Below are positions 36,502-45,482 of a DNA stretch of 64,000 bases, one piece after another. Position numbers and translations under genes: made by a program. This stretch comes from JAWKZG01 sp041396125. Its GTDB lineage: Bacteria; Pseudomonadota; Gammaproteobacteria; Competibacterales; Competibacteraceae. The stretch lies in the NCBI GenBank assembly GCA_041396125.1, contig JAWKZG010000011.1:134754-198753 (forward strand), in the 5' to 3' direction. How positions within the stretch are numbered: the stretch's first letter is position 1; every line of letters starts with the position of its first letter. The notes under the pieces were generated by a model. It saw nothing but the letters and a program-made list of their open reading frames with translations, did no database searches and was not told where the DNA came from.

Positions 36502-38654
36502 GGATCGTTCGACGCGCTGCGCTCACCCACCGTTCCAGCGTTAAGAAGCTGTTCATGCAGAACTTTTTGCAACAGACTCTGCGGCCCTGCACTTCCGCAG
36601 ATGCCGACCAGGCCCTTGCCTGAACGACCACCATCTTCTCGCTTTCCAGCCAGGCCAAATACACACCAGGGGGCAGCGTGTTGGGCAGCAAAAGCTGCGT
36701 CCACGGTGCTGCGCGCGCGATCCAGTGCCCTCGCACTGTGGCTGCCGTAGGGTGATTCTGCCAGCTGTCGTTACTGGCAAACTCTGTCACCCATTGATAT
36801 CTGCCGTAATCGCAGGCGGGGATTGGAGTGCCAGAATCTGCGCTCGCCCACATGATCACGAAGTCGGCACTTTCCAGGCCACTGACAATAAACCCCGCCA
36901 CCATTGATGTCGTGCTGACCGGGCTGCCGGTCGAGATATTCAGCAACCGTGTAGCGTCGCCCGGTGGTGCACTGATATCGGCATTCAGACCAGTCTGCGC
37001 CCGGTCTGCCCTGCTTTCTTACCGGTCAGCCAGGCCAGATAGATACCGGGGTTCCAGCGTAATCGCAAAAGGCTGATCCTGCCGCGCCGGGGGCACGCAA
37101 AAGCTCGGATACTATTTCCGCCGTGGCATGATCCTGCCAGTTGTCGTTCCCTCGGCGTGCAGACAGTCTCTGTGGCAGTGAAGTCGGTCAGCATTAATCT
37201 GTGGGGTCACCACTGATCTTTAGATATTTTCACCCATCAGCACGCCAACCGGCGCGCGTGCTGCTGCCCGTTACGATGAATCCGGCCACCATGCCTTCCT
37301 GATCACAAAGCCATTGGTAGAAATATTCAACGCCCGACCGCCGTCGAAAAAGTCTGCGGTCCGTCGACACGCGCCAAAACTCGACGGTTTTCTGACCGAC
37401 GGTCGCCTGATTTTCAGCAGGCCGGCATGCAGCCCCGTAGTAACCCGGTGGGGTCAAAAACGATATCGACCACACAACTTTGCCCCGATGATGTAAGTTT
37501 CTTTCACCAGGCCTGATTTACGACCTTCACAGCCATCCCGTGACAGCGCGATATCCGCTTTATAAAGCGCTGATTTACGGTTGATAGCACAGGAAAGCCA
37601 AATCCCTTTGCCAACAACATTCGCGTGTATGACCTCCAAGGTTTCCGTGGAACTATTCTCGATGGAAAGCCCTTTGTCAACCGGTTCCGAGCTGCGTTAA
37701 TACCCCCAAATCAAGCGCTCCCGCGGCTATCATCGGTAGGATCCACCATACCGCCAATAACGGCTTCTTCAACTACCACAGTGATAATATCAGTGGCTGA
37801 TTTGCCATTACTCTGGTCGGTCACGCTGACTCTACAGTATGCGTGCCAGCGCTTAATGAATTGTACATCGCCTGGGTTTTCCAGTGTGCCTTCCTCGACG
37901 AGGGCGTACCACTCTGGAAAACCCCAGCTGAAGCCGGGGATCAGTTGGGGTTGTCCGAGGTCGCTTTACTGGCAAAACTGACACTCTGACCCAGCGTGAG
38001 AGACGGACCGGGTTTTGCGTCGGCGAAACGATCAAGACACCGGAGGGATATCGGAACAGGCGCCTTCGTGGACGACCTCAACGCCAGCCACCTCCGCTTC
38101 ACACGCGTTGTTATAGGTTTCGCCGTCAGAACCGCATACCGGATCACCCATTGCCGAAGTAGAAAGCGACGTCATCATCGAGAATATCAATTGAGAAAAA
38201 GAACTCGTGGGCATTCAGTCGTTTTTCACCAGGCATCGGTGACAATTCACAAAAAAGTTCGGGTACGTCAACCAGGGTATTATCTATAATCCGGAATACC
38301 GAAAGGTTTAAATCCACCTTCGCCCAAACGCCAAGTCAGCGTGACCCGCAGCATCGTAACAACGCCAGCCCGTGCAGTACCATCGCGTGATGTTAGCGTA
38401 ACTCCGGCAACCGTTTTGCTCTCCGCAAGTTGCTGACGAATCAAGGAAACCATAGCTAAAAAGCTACTGTACCCTGGTTTTCATTGAATTCAAAATCAGC
38501 CTCTTTATAAAACGCAAGACCGCCCCAGCGGTGCTCAGCAGAGGGTTGGGCGGCAATGAGGCTTCGTTGACGCCAATCAGGGAAGAAAGCAACAAGGCAT
38601 AAACCAACATGTCTTCTGTCTCAGTACAGATGACCGGGATAAATAATTTTTCAT
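36500..38654 (-). pseudogene. Secreted Kazal-domain protein with NISTxG repeats, multiply frameshifted
   Basis: Start at ATG 38652-38654, with a perfect AGGAGG eight bases upstream. The initial codons read MKNYLSRSSVLRQK, then the frame breaks. Conserved pieces follow in order on the minus strand: an N-terminal domain (KTVAGVTLTSRDG, GEGGFKPFGIPDY, NAHEFFFSIDILDD), a Kazal-type protease inhibitor domain at about 38.05-38.16 kb (DPVCGSDGETYNNACEAE with later Cys), and at least two NISTxG modules (about 37.2-37.3 and 36.6-36.95 kb, LNIST...MVAGFIVSG). The 3' end is approximate; it converges with the oxidoreductase gene. Confidence 0.7.
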
Positions 38655-39018
38655 TGCTAACTCCTCCTGTTAATGTTGCCTGCTCGAGCGCACAGTCACC
38701 CCCTTGATCAGCCGTTAACACCACACATCCCTTTTCATCGTGCTTGCCTTCGTGGCAGCGCAATCCGTCTAAGAAAAACAGATTTTCAAGAGCAGGTCAA
38801 TCGTGAAACCTGACAGATCAGCCGACACGGACGCATCCGCAGCGCATAAAAATCGCTCTATGACTATAAAGCTGCTCATGGCTTTTCCCAGTAACCTGGA
38901 CGCCAAAGCAGTCGTAAAAAAGCACAAACCCTGTTTGCCCAAATAGCTCTTTGACAGTTGATCCGCGCCGGGGCGTAGCACGGATGCCCGATCATTAAAG
39001 TTGTTATCGCTAGAGCCT
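38655..39018. other. Region without a supported gene
   Basis: Between the Kazal gene start and the pgeF stop. Open frames of 48-100 codons occur on both strands, but none has a convincing start, family motif or codon pattern. It holds the Kazal gene ribosome site and presumably its promoter. Sequence quality may be low here as in the flanks. Confidence 0.5.
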
Positions 39019-39772
39019 TCAGGCTTGCAGCCAGATCAGACTCGCCATACGCCCGGACGAGCCGTCGCGCCGGTAAGAATAAAACCGCGCCGGATCACTC
39101 ACGGTACACCAGTCGCCGCCGTAGACCGCAGTAATTCCCAAGTCCTGCAACTGGCGTCGCGCCAAGGCGTAAATATCAGCCAGCCAGCGGCCTGTCGGTG
39201 AAGGTTTAAAACAGACATGATTAGCGGCATCGAGCTGTAGAAACTGCGCCCGCACTTCATCGCCGACCTCGAAACACCTCCGGTCCGATAGCCGGGCCCA
39301 GCCAGGCCATCACTTCGCTGGTCGGACAATGCATCGCTTCGACCGTAGCTGCGATAATCTCTGCTGCCAGACCACGCCAGCCGGCGTGAGCAGCAGCCAC
39401 GCAACCACCAGCCCGATCACACAGCAAAACCGGCAAACAATCGGCGGTCATGACGACGCAGGCTTTCCCGGCTGCCGACTGACCGAGGCGTCCGCTGCCA
39501 CCGGCTCGGTGATGGTCGCCACATCGACCACCTGATTGCCGTGTACCTGCCGGAGCCAGGCCGGCTCCCAGTGCCAGTTCCAGCTGTATAAAAAGCCGCT
39601 GGCGGTTGTAATGGACAGCGAAAAGTTCGTCATCCTCGGTATGGAATCCCAGATTGAACGAGGCAAAACGGGTTCTGAAGCTGGCACCACCCTGTCGGGT
39701 TGTCGTTACCGCCCGGACGGTGGCTGGTGCAGGCCAGTCGGGCTGAATAAAATGATGGGCTTCAAGGCTCAT
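39019..39772 (-). pseudogene. pgeF: Peptidoglycan editing factor (YfiH / laccase-domain), frameshifted
   Basis: PgeF-type purine nucleoside phosphorylase/laccase-fold protein. Start ATG overlaps the rluD stop (ATGA), the usual rluD-pgeF order. Family pieces are all there: HFIQPDWPAP at the start, WLRQVHGNQVVDV in one frame, KACVVMTADCLPVLLCDRAG and AAHAGWRGLAAEI in another, then VFEVGDEVRAQFL and SYRRDGSSGRMASLIWL to the end. The catalytic H, C and H motifs are therefore preserved but scattered over frames. Overall span is 251 codons, the normal length. Likely consensus errors rather than true loss. Confidence 0.85.
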
Positions 39773-40749
39773 GATAACGGCTGTTGTCCTTCCTCTGTGT
39801 CTTGTCGTAAACAGGCCAGTAAGACTTGCATATCGTCTGGTGGATCACTTTGCCAGCTCATCGCTTGCGCCGTGCCCGGATGCAGCAATCCCAGCCGGGC
39901 CGCATGCAGGGCCTGGCGTTGGAAGTGCTGCAGCTGCTGGATAAGCGCAGCAGATGCTCCGGACGGCACGCGCAGTCGTCCGCCATACACCGGGTCCCCC
40001 AGTAAGGGATAATGCTTATGCGCCAGATGTACCCGAATCTGATGGGTACGGCCCGTTTCCAGTTGTACTGTGAGCAGCGTATGGGCGCGAAACCGCTCCG
40101 CTACCCGGTAATGCGTCGTCGCCGGTTTGCCGTTGGCAACCACTGCCATGCGTTTACGATCGACCGGATGGCGGCCAATGGGTGCCTCGATGGTTGCCCC
40201 GGCGGTGACCGCGCCAACCGCGACCGCCAGATATTCACGTTTGACGCTACGGGCCTGCAGCTGCTCCACCAGTGATTTATGAGCGCTCAAGGTGCGTGCG
40301 ACCACTAACAGGCCCGAGGTGTCTTTATCCAGCCGGTGCACAATGCCCGCACGCGGTACTGTTTCGAGTTCCGGCGCATAGTGCAGTAGCGCATTCAGCA
40401 AGGTGCCATCATGGTTACCCGCAGCCGGGTGCACAACCAGACCAGCCGGTTTATTGAGTACGATAATCTGCTCGTCCTCATAACGGATATCAAGCGCAAT
40501 GGCTTGCGGCTGGGCTGTGGTTTCCACCTCCGGCGTACACTCGCCACGGACCCATTCGCCACCCAGCACGCGTTCGCGGGGTCGCACGATTTTATCGTCC
40601 AGTCGCAGCTGGCCCGTCTTGATCCACTGTTGCAGGCGGGCGCGGGAAAAATCGGGTAAAAGTTCGGCCAGGGCCTGATCCAGACGCCAGCCGGCATAAT
40701 CGAAAGGGATCTGACGTGCAATCCTCGTGGTCATTGATACATTCAACAC
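39769..40749 (-). CDS. rluD: 23S rRNA pseudouridine synthase RluD
   Basis: Makes pseudouridines 1911, 1915 and 1917 in helix 69 of 23S rRNA. The 326-residue protein has an N-terminal S4 domain (GWRLDQALAELLPDFSRARLQQW) and the catalytic aspartate in GIVHRLDKDTSGLLVVA. LETGRTHQIRVHL is the conserved RluA-family stretch. The start may be five codons in, at MTTRIARQ. It is intact although the gene right after it is broken. Divergent from bamD, a classic gammaproteobacterial order. Confidence 0.95.
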   Translation of the reverse strand: MLNVSMTTRIARQIPFDYAGWRLDQALAELLPDFSRARLQQWIKTGQLRLDDKIVRPRERVLGGEWVRGECTPEVETTAQPQAIALDIRYEDEQIIVLNKPAGLVVHPAAGNHDGTLLNALLHYAPELETVPRAGIVHRLDKDTSGLLVVARTLSAHKSLVEQLQARSVKREYLAVAVGAVTAGATIEAPIGRHPVDRKRMAVVANGKPATTHYRVAERFRAHTLLTVQLETGRTHQIRVHLAHKHYPLLGDPVYGGRLRVPSGASAALIQQLQHFQRQALHAARLGLLHPGTAQAMSWQSDPPDDMQVLLACLRQDTEEGQQPLS

Positions 40750-40786
40750 GGTATACTGAATTAATTAAATTCTGACAGTTTACACC

Positions 40787-41626
40787 ATGATGATTGCCCG
40801 TTTATTGATCCTGTTGACCGTAATTTTGTACACCGGCGGCTGTAGCTGGCTAGGCGAAAAAGAAGATGAAACCAAAGACTGGTCCGCCAGCCGCTTTTTC
40901 TCGGAAGCCGAACAGGAAATGGTTTCTGCGAATTACACCGAAGCGGTCAGGCTGTTCGAGAAATTACAGGCCCGTTACCCGTTCGGACGTTATGCCCAGC
41001 AGGCCCAGCTGGAAATTGCTTACGCTCACTATAAAAATGATGAAGCCGACCAGGCCATTGCCGCAGCGGATCGATTTATCCGCACCTACCCGCGCCATCC
41101 GTTTGTCGATTACGCCTATTACATCAACGGCCTGGCCAATTATTCACGTGGTGTGGGCATCCTCGAAAAATTAATGCCCAGTGATCCAACCCGCACTGAT
41201 ACCCGTACAGCGCTGCGCTCGTTCAATGACTTTGCCGAGCTGGTGCAAAAATTTCCAGACAGCAAATACGCTGAGGACGCACGCCAGCGGATGCTGTTTT
41301 TGCGCAATAATCTGGCCGAATATGAAGTCAATGTCGGGAGCTTTTATCTGGAGCGAAAAGCCTATATTGCCGCCGCTAACCGTGGCAAATACGTAGTCGA
41401 AAATTTCTCCCGCACCCCGGCGGTAGAACGCGCCCTGGCGCTGATGGCGGAAGCCTATATCGAACTGGGCATGCAGGATCTGGCACAGGACAGCCAGCGC
41501 ATCCTGGCGGTAAATTATCCGGATTCACCGTATCTGGTTCGACTTGAAGCGCTGCGTAAAGGTGAAAAGGCACCCGTCATCGATGAAAAACCCTCCATGA
41601 CCTCACTGCTGTGGGATTTACTCTGA
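40787..41626 (+). CDS. bamD: Outer membrane protein assembly factor BamD
   Basis: Lipoprotein of the BAM complex that inserts beta-barrels into the outer membrane. Signal peptide with lipobox YTGGC (lipidated Cys at about residue 19). The 279 residues contain TPR-type helices as expected, e.g. YTEAVRLFEKLQARYPFGRYAQQAQLE (split here: the first TPR pair), followed by NDEADQAIAAADRF. Length and position opposite rluD agree with BamD. Stop overlaps the GST start (TGATG). Confidence 0.94.
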   Translation: MMIARLLILLTVILYTGGCSWLGEKEDETKDWSASRFFSEAEQEMVSANYTEAVRLFEKLQARYPFGRYAQQAQLEIAYAHYKNDEADQAIAAADRFIRTYPRHPFVDYAYYINGLANYSRGVGILEKLMPSDPTRTDTRTALRSFNDFAELVQKFPDSKYAEDARQRMLFLRNNLAEYEVNVGSFYLERKAYIAAANRGKYVVENFSRTPAVERALALMAEAYIELGMQDLAQDSQRILAVNYPDSPYLVRLEALRKGEKAPVIDEKPSMTSLLWDLL

Positions 41627-42270
41627 TGGCCAGCTATACCCTGTATTGTTTTGCGCAATCCGGTAATGCCTATAAAGCCGCCCTGATGCTGCAGTTATGC
41701 AAAGCGGACTGGACGCCGCAATGGGTGGATTTTTTCAACGGTGCAACTCGCAGCCCCGACTATCGGGCTATTAACGAAATGGGCGAAGTACCGGTTTTAC
41801 TGCACAACGGCAAAGCCCTGAGCCAGTCCGGTGTCATTCTGGATTATCTGGCCGAACAGTTGCAGCAATTTGGCCCGAACGATCCGGACGAGCGCCGCGA
41901 TATTATGCGCTGGCTACTGTTTGACAACCACAAACTGACCAGCTACACCGCCACCTACCGCTTCATGCGATGCTTCGCCAAAAGCCGGGAGCCAGCCGTG
42001 GTCGAGTTTCTGCGTGGTCGCATGCTGAGCGCATTCAAGGTGCTGAACGAGCATCTGGGCCAGAGTCCCTACGCGATTGGCGAGCGCATCACCATTGCTG
42101 ATTTATCATTGTGCGGCTATTTATTCTGGCCCGATGAATTCGGCGTCGACTGGGCCGATTATCCAAATATCCAGCGTTGGCTGAACGACATCCAGGCCCT
42201 GCCAGGCTGGGTGCATCCGTATGAGTTGATGCCAGGTCATCCTTTGCCGGGTGACACAAGCCGAACCTGA
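41626..42270 (+). CDS. Glutathione S-transferase family protein
   Basis: A 214-residue protein with ATG 41626 overlapping the bamD stop. The N-terminal thioredoxin-like domain has the glutathione-binding EVPVLLHNG (cis-Pro) and SQSGVILDYLAE; the C-terminal helical domain has FLRGRMLSAFKVLNEHL and the N-capping box ITIADLSLCGYL. It is probably co-transcribed with bamD. Substrate unknown. Confidence 0.9.
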   Translation: MASYTLYCFAQSGNAYKAALMLQLCKADWTPQWVDFFNGATRSPDYRAINEMGEVPVLLHNGKALSQSGVILDYLAEQLQQFGPNDPDERRDIMRWLLFDNHKLTSYTATYRFMRCFAKSREPAVVEFLRGRMLSAFKVLNEHLGQSPYAIGERITIADLSLCGYLFWPDEFGVDWADYPNIQRWLNDIQALPGWVHPYELMPGHPLPGDTSRT

Positions 42271-42378
42271 ACCTCCTCGCGGGACTCCAAATCGCATAAT
42301 CGTTTGCTTTTGCCGTACCTGAATCCAGCGACCGCACTTGCGGTCACCCTGTCTGATTGTTTTCGAGGACTATTTACT

Positions 42379-42834
42379 ATGCCTGTTTCACGTCGTCTGA
42401 GCCTGTTAGCCCTGGCCGTTATGACCATCAGCACCCTGCCTGTGCGTTCTCCGCAAGCCGAAGGCACGGTAGACATTACCGTCTATAAAACCCCGACCTG
42501 CGGGTGCTGTAAAGCCTGGGTGAGTTATCTTGAAGATAATGGCTTTCGGGTCATCGCACATGACCTGAATGATCTCAGTCAGATTAAACGCCAGTATGGC
42601 GTCGATCCCCGCGTGAGCTCCTGTCATACCGCACTTATCGATGGTTATGTGGTGGAAGGTCATGTACCCGTCAACGATATCCGGCGACTGCTTAATGAAC
42701 GCCCCGGGATCACCGGCATCAGCGCGCCCGGTATGCCACAACTATCCCCTGGCATGTACAGCATTGAACCGAAAGACTACGACGTCGTGAGCTTCGACGA
42801 TAAAGGCAATATCGGCTTATTTTCGCGCTATTAG
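42379..42834 (+). CDS. DUF411 metal-binding protein
   Basis: Periplasmic protein of 151 residues, from ATG 42379 preceded by GAGGA; an in-frame extension to 42304 lacks support. A signal peptide ends near PQAEG. The mature start VDITVYKTPTCGCCKAW carries the CxCC-type cysteine motif of DUF411 proteins, which are commonly linked to copper handling; SSCHTALIDGYVVEGHVP is the second conserved motif with Cys/His. Its neighbour is a multicopper oxidase. Confidence 0.9.
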   Translation: MPVSRRLSLLALAVMTISTLPVRSPQAEGTVDITVYKTPTCGCCKAWVSYLEDNGFRVIAHDLNDLSQIKRQYGVDPRVSSCHTALIDGYVVEGHVPVNDIRRLLNERPGITGISAPGMPQLSPGMYSIEPKDYDVVSFDDKGNIGLFSRY

Positions 42835-42863
42835 CGCTGACGTAAAAAAAACCTGTCCCAATT

Positions 42864-42906
42864 AGTACGTCCCCGTACTCAGGCAGATGCTGTTTCTCTG
42901 AACAGC
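42864..42906 (+). promoter_or_regulatory. Two short inverted repeats upstream of the multicopper oxidase
   Basis: AGTACG (42864-42869) with CGTACT (42874-42879), and GCTGTT (42889-42894) with AACAGC (42901-42906). They fill the gap between the DUF411 gene and the oxidase and may be operator sites or small hairpins. They do not match the CueR operator as I know it. Confidence 0.3.
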
Positions 42907-42926
42907 CTCTAACGCTGGAGAGCCAC

Positions 42927-44360
42927 ATGCAAAACCGCCTTTCCCGCCGCACCTTACTGCAACTGGGAGCAACAGCTACAGCCGGTTTGCTGTTGCCGCG
43001 CTGGAGTCGGGCCAACGACATTCAGGAATACCAGCTTACGGCCCAGCCAACGCAGATCCCCCTGGTAGGCGCGGGTTACCCGGAAACGGCCGTCTGGGCT
43101 TACAACAATCAGGTACCAGGACCGGAGCTGCGACTGCAGCAGGGGCAGCGTTTGCGCGTGCTGGCGCACAACGCGCTGGCGCAAAGCACAACGGTGCATT
43201 GGCATGGACTGCGCATTCCCAACGCGATGGATGGGGTACCTTATCTCACACAGGAGCCGATTCAGCCCGGTGCAGCGTATGTTTATGAATTTGATCTGCC
43301 CGATGCCGGCACGTTTTGGTATCACCCGCACCAGAACAGCGCGGAACAGGTCGGGCGCGGACTTTACGGCGCCTTGATTGTAGAAGAACCCGAACCGATC
43401 CAGGTGGATCGCGAGCTGGTCTGGGTGCTGGATGACTGGCGTTTGCAGCAGGACGCCTCCATCAGCGACAATTTCGGCGCGATGCACGATCTGACGCATG
43501 CCGGGCGCATCGGCAATGTAGCCAGTATCAACGGTCGACTCCCGGAAAGCATGATAGTACGGGCTGGCGAGCGTATCCGGCTGCGCCTGATCAACGCGGC
43601 CAATGCCCGCACTTTCGCCTTGTTGTTCGAAGGCCATACACCGCAAATTATTGCCCTGGACGGCCAGCCGGTTGAACCACATGCTCCCGCCGAAAACCGC
43701 ATTGTGCTCGGTGCGGCGATGCGGGCGGATGTGATCATCGATATGCAGGGGCAGCCGGGCGAGACTTTTCGGGTAATCGATACGTTTTACCAGGAGCAGG
43801 CCTTCCGACTAATCACCCTGAATTATAGTCCGCAAGCGCCGTTGCGTGAGCATCCGCTGGATGCCCCGATTCGCTTGCCGGCAAACCCGTTGCCCGAACC
43901 TGATCTGCGAACTGCCGAACGGCACGCGATTATGTTCAGCGGGGGGGCAATGGGAGGGATGCAAGGGGCGATGTTTAACGGCGAATACACCGACATCCGC
44001 ACGTTGGTACAACAACATGGAGTGGACTGGGCAATCAATGGGGTAGCCCATCCCGGCATGCACCACAGCACACCTGCTGAACCACTGCTAACGTTACAAA
44101 AAGACCGCAATTATATTCTGCATTTACATAACGAAACGGTATTCTGGCATCCGATGCATCTGCATGGCCATTCATTCCGGGTATTGTCACACGAAGGCCA
44201 AACCGTCCCGCACCAACCCTGGCGGGATACCGTGTTGATTCCACCACGGGAGCATATCGAGGTCGCTTTGGTTGCCGATAACCCTGGTGACTGGATGTTT
44301 CATTGCCATATTCTGGAGCACCAGCAGGCTGGCATGATGGCGGTATTGCGCGTGGCCTGA
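42927..44360 (+). CDS. Multicopper oxidase (Tat-exported)
   Basis: A 477-residue periplasmic oxidase of the CueO/CopA type. Tat leader SRRTLLQLGATATAG. The four copper-ligand motifs are present in order: VHWHGLRIP, FWYHPHQNS, HPMHLHGHSF and HCHILEHQQAGMM, so type 1, 2 and 3 sites look complete. A Met-rich stretch lies near residues 335-350 (FSGGAMGGMQGAMF), as in copper-tolerance oxidases. Together with DUF411 it forms a probable copper-detoxification pair. Confidence 0.94.
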   Translation: MQNRLSRRTLLQLGATATAGLLLPRWSRANDIQEYQLTAQPTQIPLVGAGYPETAVWAYNNQVPGPELRLQQGQRLRVLAHNALAQSTTVHWHGLRIPNAMDGVPYLTQEPIQPGAAYVYEFDLPDAGTFWYHPHQNSAEQVGRGLYGALIVEEPEPIQVDRELVWVLDDWRLQQDASISDNFGAMHDLTHAGRIGNVASINGRLPESMIVRAGERIRLRLINAANARTFALLFEGHTPQIIALDGQPVEPHAPAENRIVLGAAMRADVIIDMQGQPGETFRVIDTFYQEQAFRLITLNYSPQAPLREHPLDAPIRLPANPLPEPDLRTAERHAIMFSGGAMGGMQGAMFNGEYTDIRTLVQQHGVDWAINGVAHPGMHHSTPAEPLLTLQKDRNYILHLHNETVFWHPMHLHGHSFRVLSHEGQTVPHQPWRDTVLIPPREHIEVALVADNPGDWMFHCHILEHQQAGMMAVLRVA

Positions 44361-44412
44361 AGCAGCTGGGGAGCGCGGTTTACAAGCGCCTAGCTTCATG
44401 TTCTAATTTTTT
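44358..44412 (+). terminator. Possible terminator after the multicopper oxidase
   Basis: Imperfect hairpin built from TGAAGC / GCTTCA with inner AGCT and GCGC pairs, followed by TTCTAATTTTTT. The stem has several bulges, so the call is tentative. Confidence 0.35.
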
Positions 44413-44442
44413 GAAATCACTACGTTTACACAGGAGGTAACG

Positions 44443-45096
44443 ATGCAACATTTTAGCTCTGGCAGCGCCAGAATAACGTCTGTCGGGTACTGGCTTGGTA
44501 TGCTGATCATGCTGCTGACGGTCTTCGGCTGCACGGTTGCGCCCACCACCTCCCCGAAGCTACGCATTGATACCAGCGCATTGCAAGCAGCGCCAAGTTC
44601 CCCCGTTGTAGCTGCCCCATCGGCAACAACTGCTAAAACAGCACCGGCTGCGGTGACACCTGAACCACCGGTCAAGCCGGTCAAACCTCGCCCGGCCCGC
44701 TACGCCTGGAACCCTGGCAAGTCCAAGAAAGGCCCGGTTACCGTCGTGGTCAGTTTATCCGACCAAAAAGCCTATGTTTATCGTAACGGCGTCAAGATTG
44801 CCTATTCCCAGGTCAGCACCGGTAAACGCGGTTACGAAACGCCCACCGGCAGCTTCAAGATTCTGCAAAAAAGGAAAAAACATAAATCCAATCTCTACGA
44901 GGACGGTGATATGCCGTATATGCAGCGGCTGACCTGGGATGGCATCGCGCTGCACGGTGGTCGGGTGCCAAACCGGCCTGCTTCACACGGCTGCATCCGT
45001 TTCCCGCATCGTTTTGCCAGCAAGCTGTACGGCATCACCGGGCTCGGCAGTAGAGTGGTCATTCAGGATTATCATCCGGGTGATGAACTGATTTAG
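44443..45096 (+). CDS. L,D-transpeptidase family lipoprotein
   Basis: A 217-residue protein with strong AGGAGG before ATG 44443. An N-terminal hydrophobic segment ends in FGC, suggesting a lipoprotein. A Pro/Ala/Lys-rich linker (about 45-85) leads to the YkuD domain: VVVSLSDQKAYVYRNG, TGKRGYETPTG, LHGGRVPNRPASHGCIRF with the catalytic His and Cys. It would form 3-3 cross-links or anchor proteins. Distinct from the shorter L,D-transpeptidase at 16259. Confidence 0.9.
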   Translation: MQHFSSGSARITSVGYWLGMLIMLLTVFGCTVAPTTSPKLRIDTSALQAAPSSPVVAAPSATTAKTAPAAVTPEPPVKPVKPRPARYAWNPGKSKKGPVTVVVSLSDQKAYVYRNGVKIAYSQVSTGKRGYETPTGSFKILQKRKKHKSNLYEDGDMPYMQRLTWDGIALHGGRVPNRPASHGCIRFPHRFASKLYGITGLGSRVVIQDYHPGDELI

Positions 45097-45108
45097 AGGT
45101 CATTATTG

Positions 45109-45462
45109 ATGCCAAACTACCGGGGCAGCTGTCATTGCGGATCAATTTCATACACGTTTACAGCGCCTGTCATTGATCAGGGATTACGTTGCAGCTGTTC
45201 TATCTGTGTCAGAAAAGGTGCGGTAATGACCGCCTTTACCGTGGCGCCTGAAGATATTCAGATTGAAATTCTTGCAGACGCATTAGCGACCTATCAGTTT
45301 GGATCAAACGTCGCCCGCCATCATTTTTGTAAAAAGTGCGGCATCTATACCTTTCACGAGACCATGATCAAACCGGGTCATTTCCGCATCAATCTGGGCT
45401 GTGTGGAGGGTGTGAAGTCGTTAGAACTCCCGATCGAAGTGTTTGATGGCACCTCGATCTAG
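45109..45462 (+). CDS. GFA family protein (CENP-V/GFA zinc domain)
   Basis: A 117-residue protein of the glutathione-dependent formaldehyde-activating family. Zinc ligands: GSCHCGSISY at the N-terminus, RCSCSICVRKGAV, and FCKKCGIYTFHE. The true formaldehyde activity of such short members is doubtful. The start is ATG 45109; a TTG three bases earlier is in frame. Confidence 0.9.
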   Translation: MPNYRGSCHCGSISYTFTAPVIDQGLRCSCSICVRKGAVMTAFTVAPEDIQIEILADALATYQFGSNVARHHFCKKCGIYTFHETMIKPGHFRINLGCVEGVKSLELPIEVFDGTSI

Positions 45463-45482
45463 GTGCATAACACCCCGCTGAC

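Noticed and set aside
38769..38981. 70-codon minus-strand frame between the Kazal gene and pgeF
   Set aside because: No recognisable family or ribosome site and it lies in the indel-rich tract, so the frame itself is not reliable.
35800..39700. True pseudogene cluster or degraded island
   Set aside because: Family residues stay in order with normal net lengths in genes on both strands and pgeF directly follows an intact rluD; local sequence errors explain it better.
40734..40757. TTGATA and TATACT upstream of bamD as a sigma-70 promoter
   Set aside because: The spacing is 12 bases, too short for a standard promoter.
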